A program made the translations under genes and the position numbers. From assembly GCF_022201045.2 (NCBI RefSeq), contig NC_068558.1, forward strand, positions 35,669,501 through 35,733,500: DNA of 64,000 nucleotides. Direction: 5' to 3'. Under the pieces are notes generated by a model, which was not told the origin of the DNA, did not search any database, and saw only the letters and a program-made list of their open reading frames with translations. Origin of the DNA: Citrus sinensis (lineage: Eukaryota; Streptophyta; Magnoliopsida; Sapindales; Rutaceae). Below, in pieces: positions 48,501-60,869 of the stretch (its first letter is position 1; every line of letters begins with the position of its first letter).

Positions 48501-49698
48501 TATGTTTATAGTTTTTCAATGAGAGTCCCCTGATTTTAATAAAATTAAAATAAGTTAAAAGATAAAATAAACATACACTTCAAAGTTGAAAGATGAAATG
48601 TACTTCAATCTGTATTTTATCATGTACTATATTAAAATTTTGAATTTTTAATCTTTTAGTTTAATCTTTAATTTTGTTAAAATTAGGGCTCCCTCGTTGA
48701 AAAATTTATATATATATATATATATATAAAATTCCCAAAATTTGTGGACTCTTTCTTAAGCTAAAGGAGTCCAGCAGACAAATTGGGCCTAGAGACGTCC
48801 AAAAAGTTGAAGCCCAAACCCGTAACAGGCTACGCCTTCAACTCCATTGACACCACTCCAAATTGTTTGGCAAAAAAATTCCGGGTACATCAACCTATAT
48901 CGTTTACAGAAGAGGGGGACATTGAATTCTATTTATCATTACTATAATTGGGGAAAAAAGTCCCCTAACCCTCCAGATTTGCTAAATGTACACGTAGAAA
49001 ACTTTCATTTCAGAAATAGTTACGCAGACTCACTTTGATTGCAGCGATCCAATGAATTTTATTGGGCATAATTGTCATAAAAACTGTGTAAAGCTTTCTG
49101 AGACTTGGTCTAAATATCTGTCTGGCTGTCACAGGCAGACTCTAATGGTAGAATTATAAAGACAATCAGCAAAATGAGCACATTTATCTCAGACCTTTAC
49201 AACGATCACTGAAATTCCGGGAGACGTAACCAAAGAAAGAGCGATTCTAGTAAATCAGCCATATAAGTAAGATTTGTTATAGTGGAAGAGACTTGATTTG
49301 AGGTAAAATGTAACCAAAATGAAAAAAAAAAATTAATGAAATGAAATGAAGGATTCCAATTAGCAGCTGTGAAATATGACAACCAGGAAACTATACATGC
49401 CAAAACTGCACTTTTTAACCTAATAAAGCATATCATGTATAGTTAATGACATCTAACATTCCAAATAGAGTCAGAAGCCCCTAATTAACTCAATGTTTAC
49501 ATTTACACTTCTGATGAGCTATTAGGTAGCAAGGAAGAACTACAAGTATTTTCGCAGCAATAGATTTTTCAGCCAAATTTTCATGGCATTTTTTATTTAT
49601 ACTAGAAATTACCATTTGCAAAAGCACTTGCTTCCGTATACAGGGTTGAAGAAACAACGAAAGCACCTCCATTTTGATGAAAATATTAGAGATCTACA

Positions 49699-52600
49699 TC
49701 AACGCTGGACAAGCAAGCCCTGAAGAAGAGAGGAAAAAGAAAATGAACACAGTGAAGAAAATTGAACCACTAAAGTTATTTTAAAAGTGCCATAAACATA
49801 TGCATAAGCAAATTACTCTTCTATCAGCAATCATATAATCTCACCAAATAAATAAAGATCACAGGTGATTTCAACCTGATCTTTCGGAGGACCACCATAA
49901 CAATGCACTTATTTCTCTAGTGCCTTCATATTTGTATGCATGCATGAAGTGCTTTTGTAGGAACCAAAACAGAGAACAGTTATGAACCACTTTAAGCATG
50001 TCAAGAAACGAATGAACATATATCTACACCATTAACTTATATTATATTTCCATGATCAAAATCAATTTGAATTCTAAGATACCATTAAACAGATGAGCAT
50101 TCGTAAGTTTTTCACAATACTAGATAACTGGGTGTAAATAGAGGGTCCCCCCACCCAAAAGTCTTTTTTTCGCAATAGGTTCGTAACTATGAGGAAGAAC
50201 TGGGCAAATTAATATGTTTTGCACAATAAATTATTGTGTTATACACTGTAAGCATAGATGGAAAGGACCCGAATACCCACCTGTCTCCTCCTTCGGCTAT
50301 GCATGATGTACCAAGAGCGGGCCATGACATAGCATGGAAGAAAAAAACCAGCAAACTGAAGGAGTGAAACCTGAAACTGACCTCAAGGATTCAAATTCAG
50401 TGCTCAACATCCAACGGGAAGAAAATAAAAATTCATTAATAAAGTTAGAAAATTGCATCTACAAGTTTTTTTATAAAGGAAAATTTATGGAAATTTCTAC
50501 CCTAATTTCATTCAATATATGCACTCATTTCTGCATCTAAAGGCTATATAATTGTTGTGAAGGTATATATATATAATTACGCTTGTCATAATGCAGAAGA
50601 AAAAGGGCATGAAAAACGAATACTTCAGCAGTGCTCAACATCCAACGGGAAGAAAATAAAAATTCAGTAATAAAGTTAGAAAATTGCATGTACAAGATTT
50701 TTTATAAAGGAAAATTTATGGAAATTTCTACCCTAATTTCATTCAATACATGCACTCAGTTCTGCATCTAAAGGCTATATAATTGTTGTGAAGGTATATA
50801 TATATATTTACGCTTGTCATAATGCAGAAGAAAAAGGGCATGAAAAACGAATACTTCAGCGTCAGCATAGCTTACACTGAAGAAAGTTGATGATTCCTGT
50901 ACCATCCCGGAATCTCTAGTGGCTATCAGAACTTGGCGCATAAGCCAAACCATCAGCAACTATCAACAATAACAAGCACATTAGCCCATTGAGCATATGA
51001 ATGTTAAGAAAAAACAAACAGAAATCCACAAGGTTATTCTTACAATTAGAGCAATAGATCGCAGACAGGCAATGCTACTTGTATTAGCAACAGCGTAATC
51101 CTCATACTCTGACTGCAGAAACTGACGTTCAGCAGCTGCCAGAGCTAGTAAATGAGAATCACGGAGATCAATGTGCGGACCCCAAGCTTGCCTGAAACCA
51201 AGGGGTAAAGTTCCATGAAACATGATGAGTTAATTTAAGAGACATAAGTACTCCAGAATGAAGCATAAGCAAGAGAACAGAGAATGAGAGCATCGAAGCA
51301 TTACCTGATATCAATTGCCATAACATCTGAATTGCTTCTGGCTGGAGGAAGAGAATAATTTGGTGAAAATATCTGCAATTACTCAGTACAGCGTATATAA
51401 GTTAAAATTTCAAAAGACATAATTATTCGACCATAATGATGGTTCTATATGCTGATAGAAACTTCTACCTGATTGCAGATTTCACATGTGATGTCACCTT
51501 TCTTATTACACCATCTCTGGATGCATTTCCGATGAGCAAACTACATTGACAAAGAGGAGAGTTCAGCAGATTATTTCCAAACCCCAACTTACGATTGTAT
51601 CCCAAGTAATCAGAAATCATCAAAGCAATATATGGACTCCTATTACAGTGTATTGCCCGCATTATTTCCAAAGCTCAATCTCACTTCAAAATGTTTTGTG
51701 CAGTAAGTTCTTTTAATGTGTGAAAAATTTAATGTAGGGAATTTTGGAAAAACAAATCAAAATTTTAACCTTCAGCTATTGATTATCTTGTTGAGCTCAA
51801 AATACAGCTTGCTCAAAATTAAAATACATCTGCCAAATTGCCAGGATAGAAAGTCTTTTGGGAAGTTTCACAGTAGGAGAAGAAAATTCATCAAAAAAAA
51901 AAAATCCAATAGCGATTGCTTAATAAAAATAGAGAAATAAATAGAAATATGAGGCACTTGCACTAAGAAAAAAAAAAATTAACAATTGCCAGCAAATGTA
52001 CTTAGTTTGAAACTGAAATTTCTCTGGCCGCCATTAAAATACATAAAAAGAATATATTTTGATATTTTACTGAACGAGCTACTAACTCTTTTATTTTATT
52101 TTATTTTTTTTCCCTTGTCACTCTAGAGAAAATAAACACAAGCATATATTATAAAGGTCAATATTTGATACTTTCATTTGTTTTCCTGGGCTTTCTTGGT
52201 AACCAAACAGGGGATTAAATCACAACAAACAAACACATAGTGATCCACAAAAAAAAACTATTAAAAAGAAAATCACTCTTTGACCAAGTAAATCCACATT
52301 ATTTACTGATTTACAATAGAAAAATTGTATGTTAAATAAGAAAACCCAGATTTTTTTTCAGAAGAAGAAAAGTACACTCACAACATAACTCATTAAATGC
52401 AAACACCAACCAATGCCCACACATTCAAATTTCAACCAAAAAAGGAAAAAATTAAGACATTCAAACTGAATAATTAAAGGGCTTTCCAAATTTGAAAAGA
52501 AAGATAGAAAAATTCATTAAAGAGAACAGAGAACAAAAAATCTATCAAACCCCCACAAAAATTTAACAGAAATAAAATTACCCACAAAAGCAAAAAAGCA

Positions 52601-52951
52601 AAAGAAACAAGAAAAAAAAATATTTTTTTTTGTTCGAAATCAGACCTTGAGAGTGCCATTACAGGCACAAGGAGCTTCCATGTTATGAACTTCATCTTCC
52701 TCTTGACAAATCCTACACTCGACCATCACCATTAAAGCTGCTGCTGAAGATGATGAACACCCTTCACCTCCATTTTTACAATCTTTATTGCTCCTCTCTT
52801 CTTGCTCTGAAACAACAACATTAACACTATTCAATGTTGCATTTTGCGTCTGTGTTTGTGCTTGTGCTTGTGCTTGTGATTCTAATGGCCTCTCAAAGCA
52901 AGCTGTTGCGATAATCCTGTCCACGCACACCATGAAATCATCATCCACCAT
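49699..52951 (-). CDS. RING-CH (MARCH-type) membrane E3 ubiquitin ligase
   Basis: Seven coding exons on the minus strand: 52951-52646, 51540-51469, 51372-51305, 51191-51044, 50959-50876, 50370-50281 and 49719-49699, all with GT-AG edges and consistent phase, giving 262 aa. The RING-CH runs across exons 1-2: CRIC, then CAC, HRKC and CEIC (C4HC3), residues about 78-125. DUF3675 follows, with QAWGPHIDLRDSHLLALAAA and EYEDYAVANTSSIACLRSIAL. Two hydrophobic segments (about 190-215 and 227-248, LLQFAGFFLPCYVMARSWYI) anchor it in the membrane, and it ends SRRRRQGLLVQR. It transfers ubiquitin from an E2 to membrane-associated targets, by family. Exon 1 has an (AQ/TQ)n stretch. Intron 5 carries a 231-bp tandem duplication. 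Confidence 0.92.
50398..50859. repeat. 231-bp tandem duplication in RING-CH intron 5
   Basis: Units 50398-50628 and 50629-50859 start cagtgctcaacatccaacgg and are nearly identical, ending tacttcag just before exon 5. The duplication therefore also repeats a sequence next to the exon 5 donor. Confidence 0.95.
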
Positions 52952-53068
52952 CTCCAGTTTTTCACTCTTGTGCTTCTCTCTCTATGTGTATATGCGTATA
53001 TATTATTTGTGTACAGATGTTTCTCTCTTTAAATGTATAGAGGAAAGAAAATACACACTACAGGGATC

Positions 53069-53109
53069 GAGAGAGAGAGAGAGAGTGTGTGTGTGTGTGT
53101 GTGTGTGTG
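53069..53109. repeat. (GA)n(GT)n microsatellite in the RING-CH promoter/leader
   Basis: About 8 GA units followed by about 12 GT units, roughly 120 bases upstream of the RING-CH start codon. Confidence 0.95.
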
Positions 53110-53209
53110 GCGAGGGCCGAGGGGAAGTGGGTGTATAGAAAAGGCCGAAACACAATGTTACAAGGTCGCTGAATTTACGAAACGAACCAGTAATTGACTC
53201 CCGCATGGA

Positions 53210-56200
53210 CTTGAATGTCCCTTGTCGTTGCTTTCATTTACAGTTCTGTGTTGTGTGTCAGACATAATATCTTTTGTACTTTGCATGAGCAATAACATAT
53301 AGATCCTTTATGTTTTATGGTTTCTCAAATAAAGAGATATAGTTTTATTATCATTTTCTCGGTCCAGTTTTCTTATAGAGATTAATCAAATGATATATTA
53401 TTATATATATATTTATAGAGCTAAATTTCTGGAGAGAGGGTATTTTGAAGCCAGTTTATATTATATTCTATCTTGATTTTACAGACTTTGAGAAATTATT
53501 TATTATTAATCTCGTGATAGTATTTATCCATCTATCTCAAATATTTTTAGAAATATCATTATCATACTTTTGAATTATCATGCATTATGCATTTATTTTG
53601 AAATTCTATCATGTTATTTTTTTCTACTTCATAAACATGCTTTGATTTTTGTACTTTTATAATTTGTGCGTTGCTTTCTCCGCTTCATTATTATATATTA
53701 TTTTGTATTAAAAAATTTGTCATTTAATCATATCTATTTTTAACTATGTAATTTGCAGAAGTCTACTTATACTTTTGTCATATCATTTTGGCTAGAGATA
53801 TTGGTATAAAATATTTTATAATATTTAATAATAATCATGTTTATTTCTTTGTGCTAAATCATTTTTACACATTTTTTCTTCACAACTATTTACTTGAAAA
53901 GAACTATTCATAACAAAATTATATAATTTTATTTGATTGTTAAAAGCATTTAATATCAATCCATTAATTTTTATTTATTAATTTAAATTTTCACTTTGAA
54001 TTTTATTTTACCATAATTATAGATATAGAAGCAAAATACTAAATTTTGAAATAGAGATGTTTGACTCAGTTGAAAAATGTGAAGGGCCTATTTAATATAA
54101 ACTAAACAATAAGCTATTATTTTAGAAAACCTAAAAAATTGGGTATCAAATTTATTATCCCGTTTTCAATGGTTTCATTGTTTTGACGAGTTCCAACTGA
54201 GGAGTTTTTATTTTATTTTATTTATTTTAATTTAAATAAAGGGGGAGTTGTTATCGGTGATTCTTTTTTTGGGTTAATTGAAGCATTCATTTTTCTAATA
54301 CAAAAACATGACAATTGTTGACTATTTTTCCAAGTAGTCTCTTAAAATATTATTGTACAAAAATAAATCGATGATAACAAGTACAAATTTTCTATCATTG
54401 AGAAGATAGTAGCCTTCCGTTTCCACATAGATATATATATAAACTAAGAGAAAATAAACAGAAAAGATTCTAAATTTATAATTTTCTATTAAGTTTGGAA
54501 AAAATTATAATTTGAACATTTAATTTAAATTGGTTTTGGACTTCAATTTTTTTTTTCCTTTTCCTTTTGGGGTCATAAGACATAACAACATACCTTCCAC
54601 AAATTGTATTAAATTTATATATTTTATAGCGAATCCCATGAAGTATGATTGATTATATGGCAACTACAAATAATAATAATTTTTTTTAAAAAAAAAAAGA
54701 AGCATAAAGTAGACCAGCAACATTACAACAGTACCTAAAACAAGCCCCAGATTGAGGAAAAAAATAAGAACAATACAACAAAAGAACTCTTGTTTTTTAT
54801 ATACCAAAAGACTGCAAGATCAAGACAAAAGCAAATTGATCCCAACTTGACGACTTCAAATTGCCATTCTCAAATGAAAAATTATATGCAAGAATTTCCA
54901 CATGGTTTCGAAGCTATGACTATTCTTATGCTACGACCAATACTCACAATTTGGCTTTAACGAACATGTTACCCAATACCTACTTTATTTACAATTACAT
55001 TGCCTCATGGTGCAAGTCATATTACCTAATAATGTCCAAAAATATTCACGAACTCTGTCAAATTGCAAAGCTAATAGAAAAAAAAAATTGTATTAAATTT
55101 ATGAAAGGCCATGCCCACTTAGAAAGAACATAAGTTAATCAAATGTTACAAAGGCGACATAGAGTTATATATTTGGACAGCTGTATTAAAATAATTTGGA
55201 TGCGTATATATATATATATTTTATTTTAATTATTTATGGTGGTTTTGTCAACGTTTAATAAAAGAACTACGAGGTAGAGAGATGAAGTTAAATAAAAATA
55301 AAATGAACCCTAAATAAGATATTGTAGTGGGTTTTGGGTTGGATTTGTTTATGAATTTGGTGGGTGCAAATCCTTGTAATGATGGCAATAGAAAATAGTG
55401 GGGAAAAGAAGGGCTCAAAGCGGCATGCATGCTCTGAGTGGAGGTCGAAGGGACAAGTTGGATAATGAAGTGTGAAGATGTCCAAGGCGTTATCAATTTA
55501 TCATGATTGTTTTCTTTGTAAATATATATACATATATGCATACATAAATACATACAGTTGTATTATATGCATACATATCACCTGTGTATGCATATCTAAA
55601 TGTGTACAAAGTTTGTAGATTTATATAATCATCATTAAACATTAATTGAATGAGTCATAGTGTGGTATTGCTCCTAAAATTATATTAGGTCATTTTGAAA
55701 TAACATCTGATATTTACATAGATAGGGGTGTTAACTTTATCTACAGGTGTATGTTTCGAGGAACATGATCTTCTCTTAATTTGATTTTTTTTGAGTTTTT
55801 CAATATTTTTTGTCATGTATTTTTTAGTGATAGTGTATGAATCATATTTAATTTTTTTTATTTATTAACTATCAATCAATAATTGAGTTATTTACTCAAA
55901 ATATGATCAGATCAAGAGAGAATCCTCAACCAGAATGTGTTCATAATAAATAAGTATACATATTATCGTTTCAAGAGAAAATGACATTTACATTTACGTG
56001 ATCCGACCCCGAAAGAAATTTAATTATTTGATAATGGCATTGATAATGTCAAACAGTCGTTGGAAAACAGCAAAGATAGGAATGGTGCTTTTCCATGTGA
56101 GACCCCCCATTCCCATTGGGTCATTCCGGAATCCGGAAACAGCAAATGATTTCGAGGCAAGTGACCATGCGCCTGCAGGCTCGCCCGTTTCGAGCGCTGG

Positions 56201-59200
56201 GGTCTAATCATTTATGTGAAATGACTTCATAATTAATTCTACAGGAAAAATGGACCGCTTGGGCCGATTGTCTTGACGTACCGAATTATGTAACAGTGCA
56301 GAGTTCTTTTCTAAAACGACAAAAAGAGAACATCACTAAAATATTAAATATAAATTTTAATACACTAAAAATTATATTTTTTTATGAATTAATAGTATTT
56401 TTATATTATTAATCCATAAATATTTTCACTAGAGAAATATATATGTCAATGATTGATGATAGAATTACAAATTTTTGTATAAATTAATTTGGCATTAACT
56501 CATTGATTGAATGAAAATATAAAATAATAAAAATAAATTATGTAGACTAAAAAATATTTAATTCAACCAATTTAATTATGTCATGATAGCTTCTACTAAA
56601 AAAACTGTACAAAAATTTATAAATATATTGTTACTCTCTCTCTCTCTCTGCATATATAAAAATAAAGTTAACATAGTTATAGCATAAATTGTGAGTCTCA
56701 AATCTTAATTTGTGGAGGCCGGGAGTTTGTGTCGCAAGACTCATGATTCATTAGTTTGATACGAAATAAATGGAGGTTGATTCGGTTAGTTCAATGTGTT
56801 AAATATGTGTTACCTCCTTTAATAATGTTGTCGGGTGCGGATACAAATTTAAAATTAAACTAATTAGATTTGGGTCTAATTATTCTATTCATGTCTAAGG
56901 TGGTGATTATTGTTTTGTTGAAATATAAATAGAAATGAGTTAATCTAAAATCTAAATGAATTTGAATATTGAAAACTAAATGATATTTTTTATCTGAATT
57001 TTTAAAAATAAAAATTATGTTATTTATTTTTTAATTTTGAAAAAATAAAAACTTTTACTTTTATATTTGTCCTTAATTAAATTTAAATGTTAAAATAAAT
57101 AATATATTTACAAAAGAGCTTAAATACGATAATATTTTATCATAACCTAAAAAAATCTTCAAGTGAATGATTATGAAATTTATAATACATGTAAGTACTT
57201 TAAACTTTAAAATTATCACAAGTTCAAAATAATAGTGCATGATATAAGGGGGAAAAAAATAACAAGATACTTGAAAAAGAAAGGGACAAAAATTCTATTA
57301 AAAAAAAAAAAAACTCTCAATGAAACCAATTGTGGATTATCAAAAGAATCGATTCACATTTAAATTTATAGTACACAACACTACATCCCAAACCATGCCT
57401 CATGCATTAAATTGCCATGTCATCAAGCCAAAAAATATTTGGTTTTATGTTAGACGAGCACGTTAAATACAAATCAATAAATAATTAAAGAGATCATGAT
57501 AGTTTCCAATAAAATCTAGCAAAAACAATATAAATTGAAAAATGATAGAGCACTTCTTACCCTAAAGTTCTAAACCTAGACTCACACCTAAAAGGATGGA
57601 TTAAAATCCAATTAAGAAAAATAGATTTTATAAACACAAGATCACATAAAGATGAGTATATTACTTGGTAAACATGCGCGGCTTTTTGAATAGGCATAGA
57701 AAATAAATAATAAACTAAAGATATTTTTGACAATAGATTTCTTTTTTTAAAGGTTTGACGATAGAATTTAGTTGGCTTATACAAAATTTGTCATTCAGAA
57801 AACAAGTAAAAAAAAATGCCTTATTTTATTCGAGTAGTGTCACATCTCAAAATTTTCATCCAAAAAAATTATTCCAGATGACGTGGCATTTATTAATTGA
57901 TTGGTAAAATAATATAATTAATTCACTTACATTTTGTAAATAATTACTAACCACTTAATAAATAACACATTATTCGAGATGAAATGAAATAAAAATTTTG
58001 AGATATCTATTATTACTCATTTTATTAAGCTAAAATTATCTAAAATGTCTCACTAAGTTAAAAAACAAACATCTATAATTGACTTAATTAACTAAATTAA
58101 ATTACTTTATGTCATTAAGTAAAAAGACAAACATACCCTAATGCTAACGGATATAAAAGAACACTATAGTGTCAAAAACCCAAAAATGTTCATTCATTAA
58201 TTGTGTTTGAATTACACCACTTATTTATTAAATAAGTCAAATTGAAAACTTGATATGATGATTCAGTTGTTAAGAGTTTTTTGTTTTTATATTGAAGTGC
58301 TGTAGTTTTTTAAGCATTTTATTTATCATAACTACAAATATTTATCAAACACTTTGTAGCTACGGCAACAACCCATAAGTAGGGGTGTTCAGAATCCAAT
58401 CTGATTCGCTCAATCCATCTGATCCGCAGAAATCCTATTTGTGGATTGGTGGATTGGATTGAAAATTTAAAAATCCATAGTCAGTGGATTGGATATGAAT
58501 TTATTTATGTGAATCCGTGAATCCGCAACAAAAAAAATTATTTAATAAAAAAAATTAAACTTGTAAATATGACATTATACATACTAATAAATAAATAAGT
58601 TAAAATATAATTACATTAACACCATATTATGTCTTATTCGATAATAATATAAAATAAAAATAATTAAATAAAAAATATAATTTCTCAAGCAGTTAATTTT
58701 CATGTACTGATCTAAACAAATGATTTTTTTTTGGTGTGTTATATTTTGAAACTTTGAATTTATTTTATATCTTTGTTTAAATAATTAATTAATTTAAATC
58801 TTATTTAATTTTGAATTTGATCAGTAGTAAAATTATTTTTATATTATTTTTTATTTAGTTAGTTTGTGGATAGGACACGATTAAAAAAATTTTAACCTGC
58901 AAATCAATCTGTAAAATGGTGGATTTGCTATTTGGATATGGATTGAATCAAATCCGCATCTGATCCGCATACGTATTAATTGAATTAAATTAAAAATTTA
59001 TAATCCACAAAATCATGAATCGGTTGTGAATTGATATCCAATCTGTAAAATCCGATCTACGAACACCCTTACATAAGTGGGTCGAATTCGGGTAAACTGA
59101 AATTTGACACGTTTCGTTTAGAATTCTTCATGAAGTCAATTAACGAACCATGTGAAAATTTATACCAACTCAAAATCTCTGTAGCACTGTTTCGATCATG

Positions 59201-60110
59201 CGAAAGATGTCAAGTTTATTTATTTTGGGCCAATGCATAGTACAAGGAAATGCTTTTCACACTCCTTAAATATCCTTATATAACCCCACTTTTGTAATCA
59301 TAATTGTATTGTTAATAAAAATTACATAAAAAGGTAAATATGAATTTAATTAAACTAAAATGTCTTTACAAATCATGGACTCTAACTAATTTTTTTAATC
59401 CTAATATATGATATACTTAATTTTGTTGATAAAATCAAAATAATTTTAAAACAATGAAGAAATAAATTATCAAATAACAATAATTTTATTATGGAAAATT
59501 AGTTTACAAAGTTTATTCTAAATCATAGTAAAATTTAATTAAAATTCTATTGTAATTTTACGTCTTTTTTGTTATTTTATAAAAATAAAAAATAAAAAAT
59601 AAAACGTGTGGTTTCTTGAAGAGTTTAAAAAAGGTATTGCAAGTTCTACTCATGTTAAAAATGTATTATTTTTTGTATTGAACCTTGGTCTAATATTCAA
59701 GCACCTTATTTATCTCTTTACAACATAGTAGTTGAAACTTGAAAACTTTTCAAAATAATTTACATTTAAGTGATCCTAAAGCAAAGTTTTGCAAAAGCCT
59801 ATTGTTACCTCCCAAAAGAGAAAAAAAAGAAGAGAGAGTACATTTTGTGAGATTTTTGACACAACCATGTGTGTTTTCCAATTCATGCATGTATGAGGGT
59901 ATTTCGTAGGCCTTGTTGGTTTGATCAAAGGGATTTATTAGTTCACAAACAAACTTTAAAATGAAAGCAATAATTAAAAAAAAAAACATTTTTTGAAAAA
60001 TCCGGAATGCATATTTTAAACTGTTTGGTATTCTAAAACGTTTTTCAATATTGGGTGAAAATATTTAGTTATAATAACGTCATACTTCCAAACACTCCCT
60101 TGTTTATTTT
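53210..60110. other. Gene-poor AT-rich region
   Basis: No gene is supported. The 90-codon frame at 54861-55133 and the minus frame at 55248-55553 have no recognised domain. Contains a GC-richer patch at 55990-56215 and the hAT element at 58381-59070. Confidence 0.6.
58381..59070. mobile_element. Non-autonomous hAT element
   Basis: Ends AGGGGTGTTC and GAACACCCTT form a 10-bp inverted repeat with one mismatch, and the 8-bp duplication CCATAAGT/ACATAAGT flanks it (58373-58380, 59071-59078). Subterminal ggattggattgg and ccgcaaatcc-type repeats occur at both ends. No transposase. Confidence 0.85.
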
Positions 60111-60117
60111 TTGAATT

Positions 60118-60126
60118 TGTATATAA
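60118..60126 (+). promoter_or_regulatory. Possible TATA box of eIF2A
   Basis: TGTATATAA about 30 bases upstream of the apparent leader. Weakly supported. Confidence 0.35.
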
Positions 60127-60246
60127 CTTGTAATCCGACGTCGTATAGCAAGTAGACACTCTGTATCTGATTCTCAAATCATTTTCCACCGCCAAAATCT
60201 CACTCCCCGGCAGCTGAAACCTCTCCGATTACAGTTTCCAGCTCCG

Positions 60247-60813
60247 GTATTTATCTCTCTTTCTTTCTCTTCTGTTTGGCTTCCGAGAGAGTGCAAGAAA
60301 ATAAAAAAAAAAAAACATTTCGATTTTCGGTTTCGTTTTTGCGTTTCGACTTGTTAAACATGTTAATTCGATCGATTCATTTGTTAATTAATCAGTTGTT
60401 CTATCTAAATGTTGAAGATATGAAATTGTTAATTGTATGAGTTGTTATTGTTTAAAGAAATCTATGTTTGTGTATAATTTTTAAATATCTTGCACATTTA
60501 AGTTTGATAAATGATTCAATCTACAAACGTACTTGTACATACGCGTGTTATCCTTATTGGGACAAGTTGATGTCAGATTCGACATGTTTCGATTATTTAG
60601 TACACATGTACTTGCTAATTGGATCTTGTAATTAGTAAATCATTGAAGACATATATTTGCTTGTTTTAGGTTAATTTAAATCTGGCCTGATTAGTCCATA
60701 TCCCTAAAACATGTATATGTATCTAGATTTTGATTTTACTTTCTAGTTGAAGTTCGGTGCTTACTGTGCGGCAAGCTTTTAGGAAATATTTGTGCTAACT
60801 GTTATATCTGCAG
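60247..60813 (+). other. 5' UTR intron of eIF2A
   Basis: Donor CCG|GTATTT at 60247 and acceptor ATATCTGCAG ending 60813. The leader exon before it is pyrimidine-rich (about 60150-60246). Confidence 0.6.
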
Positions 60814-60869
60814 TTGCACCGTCAACAATTGAGTAGCATCTCTTTTGCATACACGTGTGTTCGCCTCCA

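Larger units (their letters stand above)
43311..49040. other. Gene-free AT-rich region
   Basis: No gene supported; the 105-codon frame at 46043-46360 has no recognisable domain. Holds the hAT-like repeat at 43771-44921, the poly-G run, and a possible MITE at about 47611-47896 with imperfect ends (ggtctcatttgatattaagg). Confidence 0.6.

Noticed and set aside
54861..55133. 90-codon frame
   Set aside because: No recognised domain or gene context.
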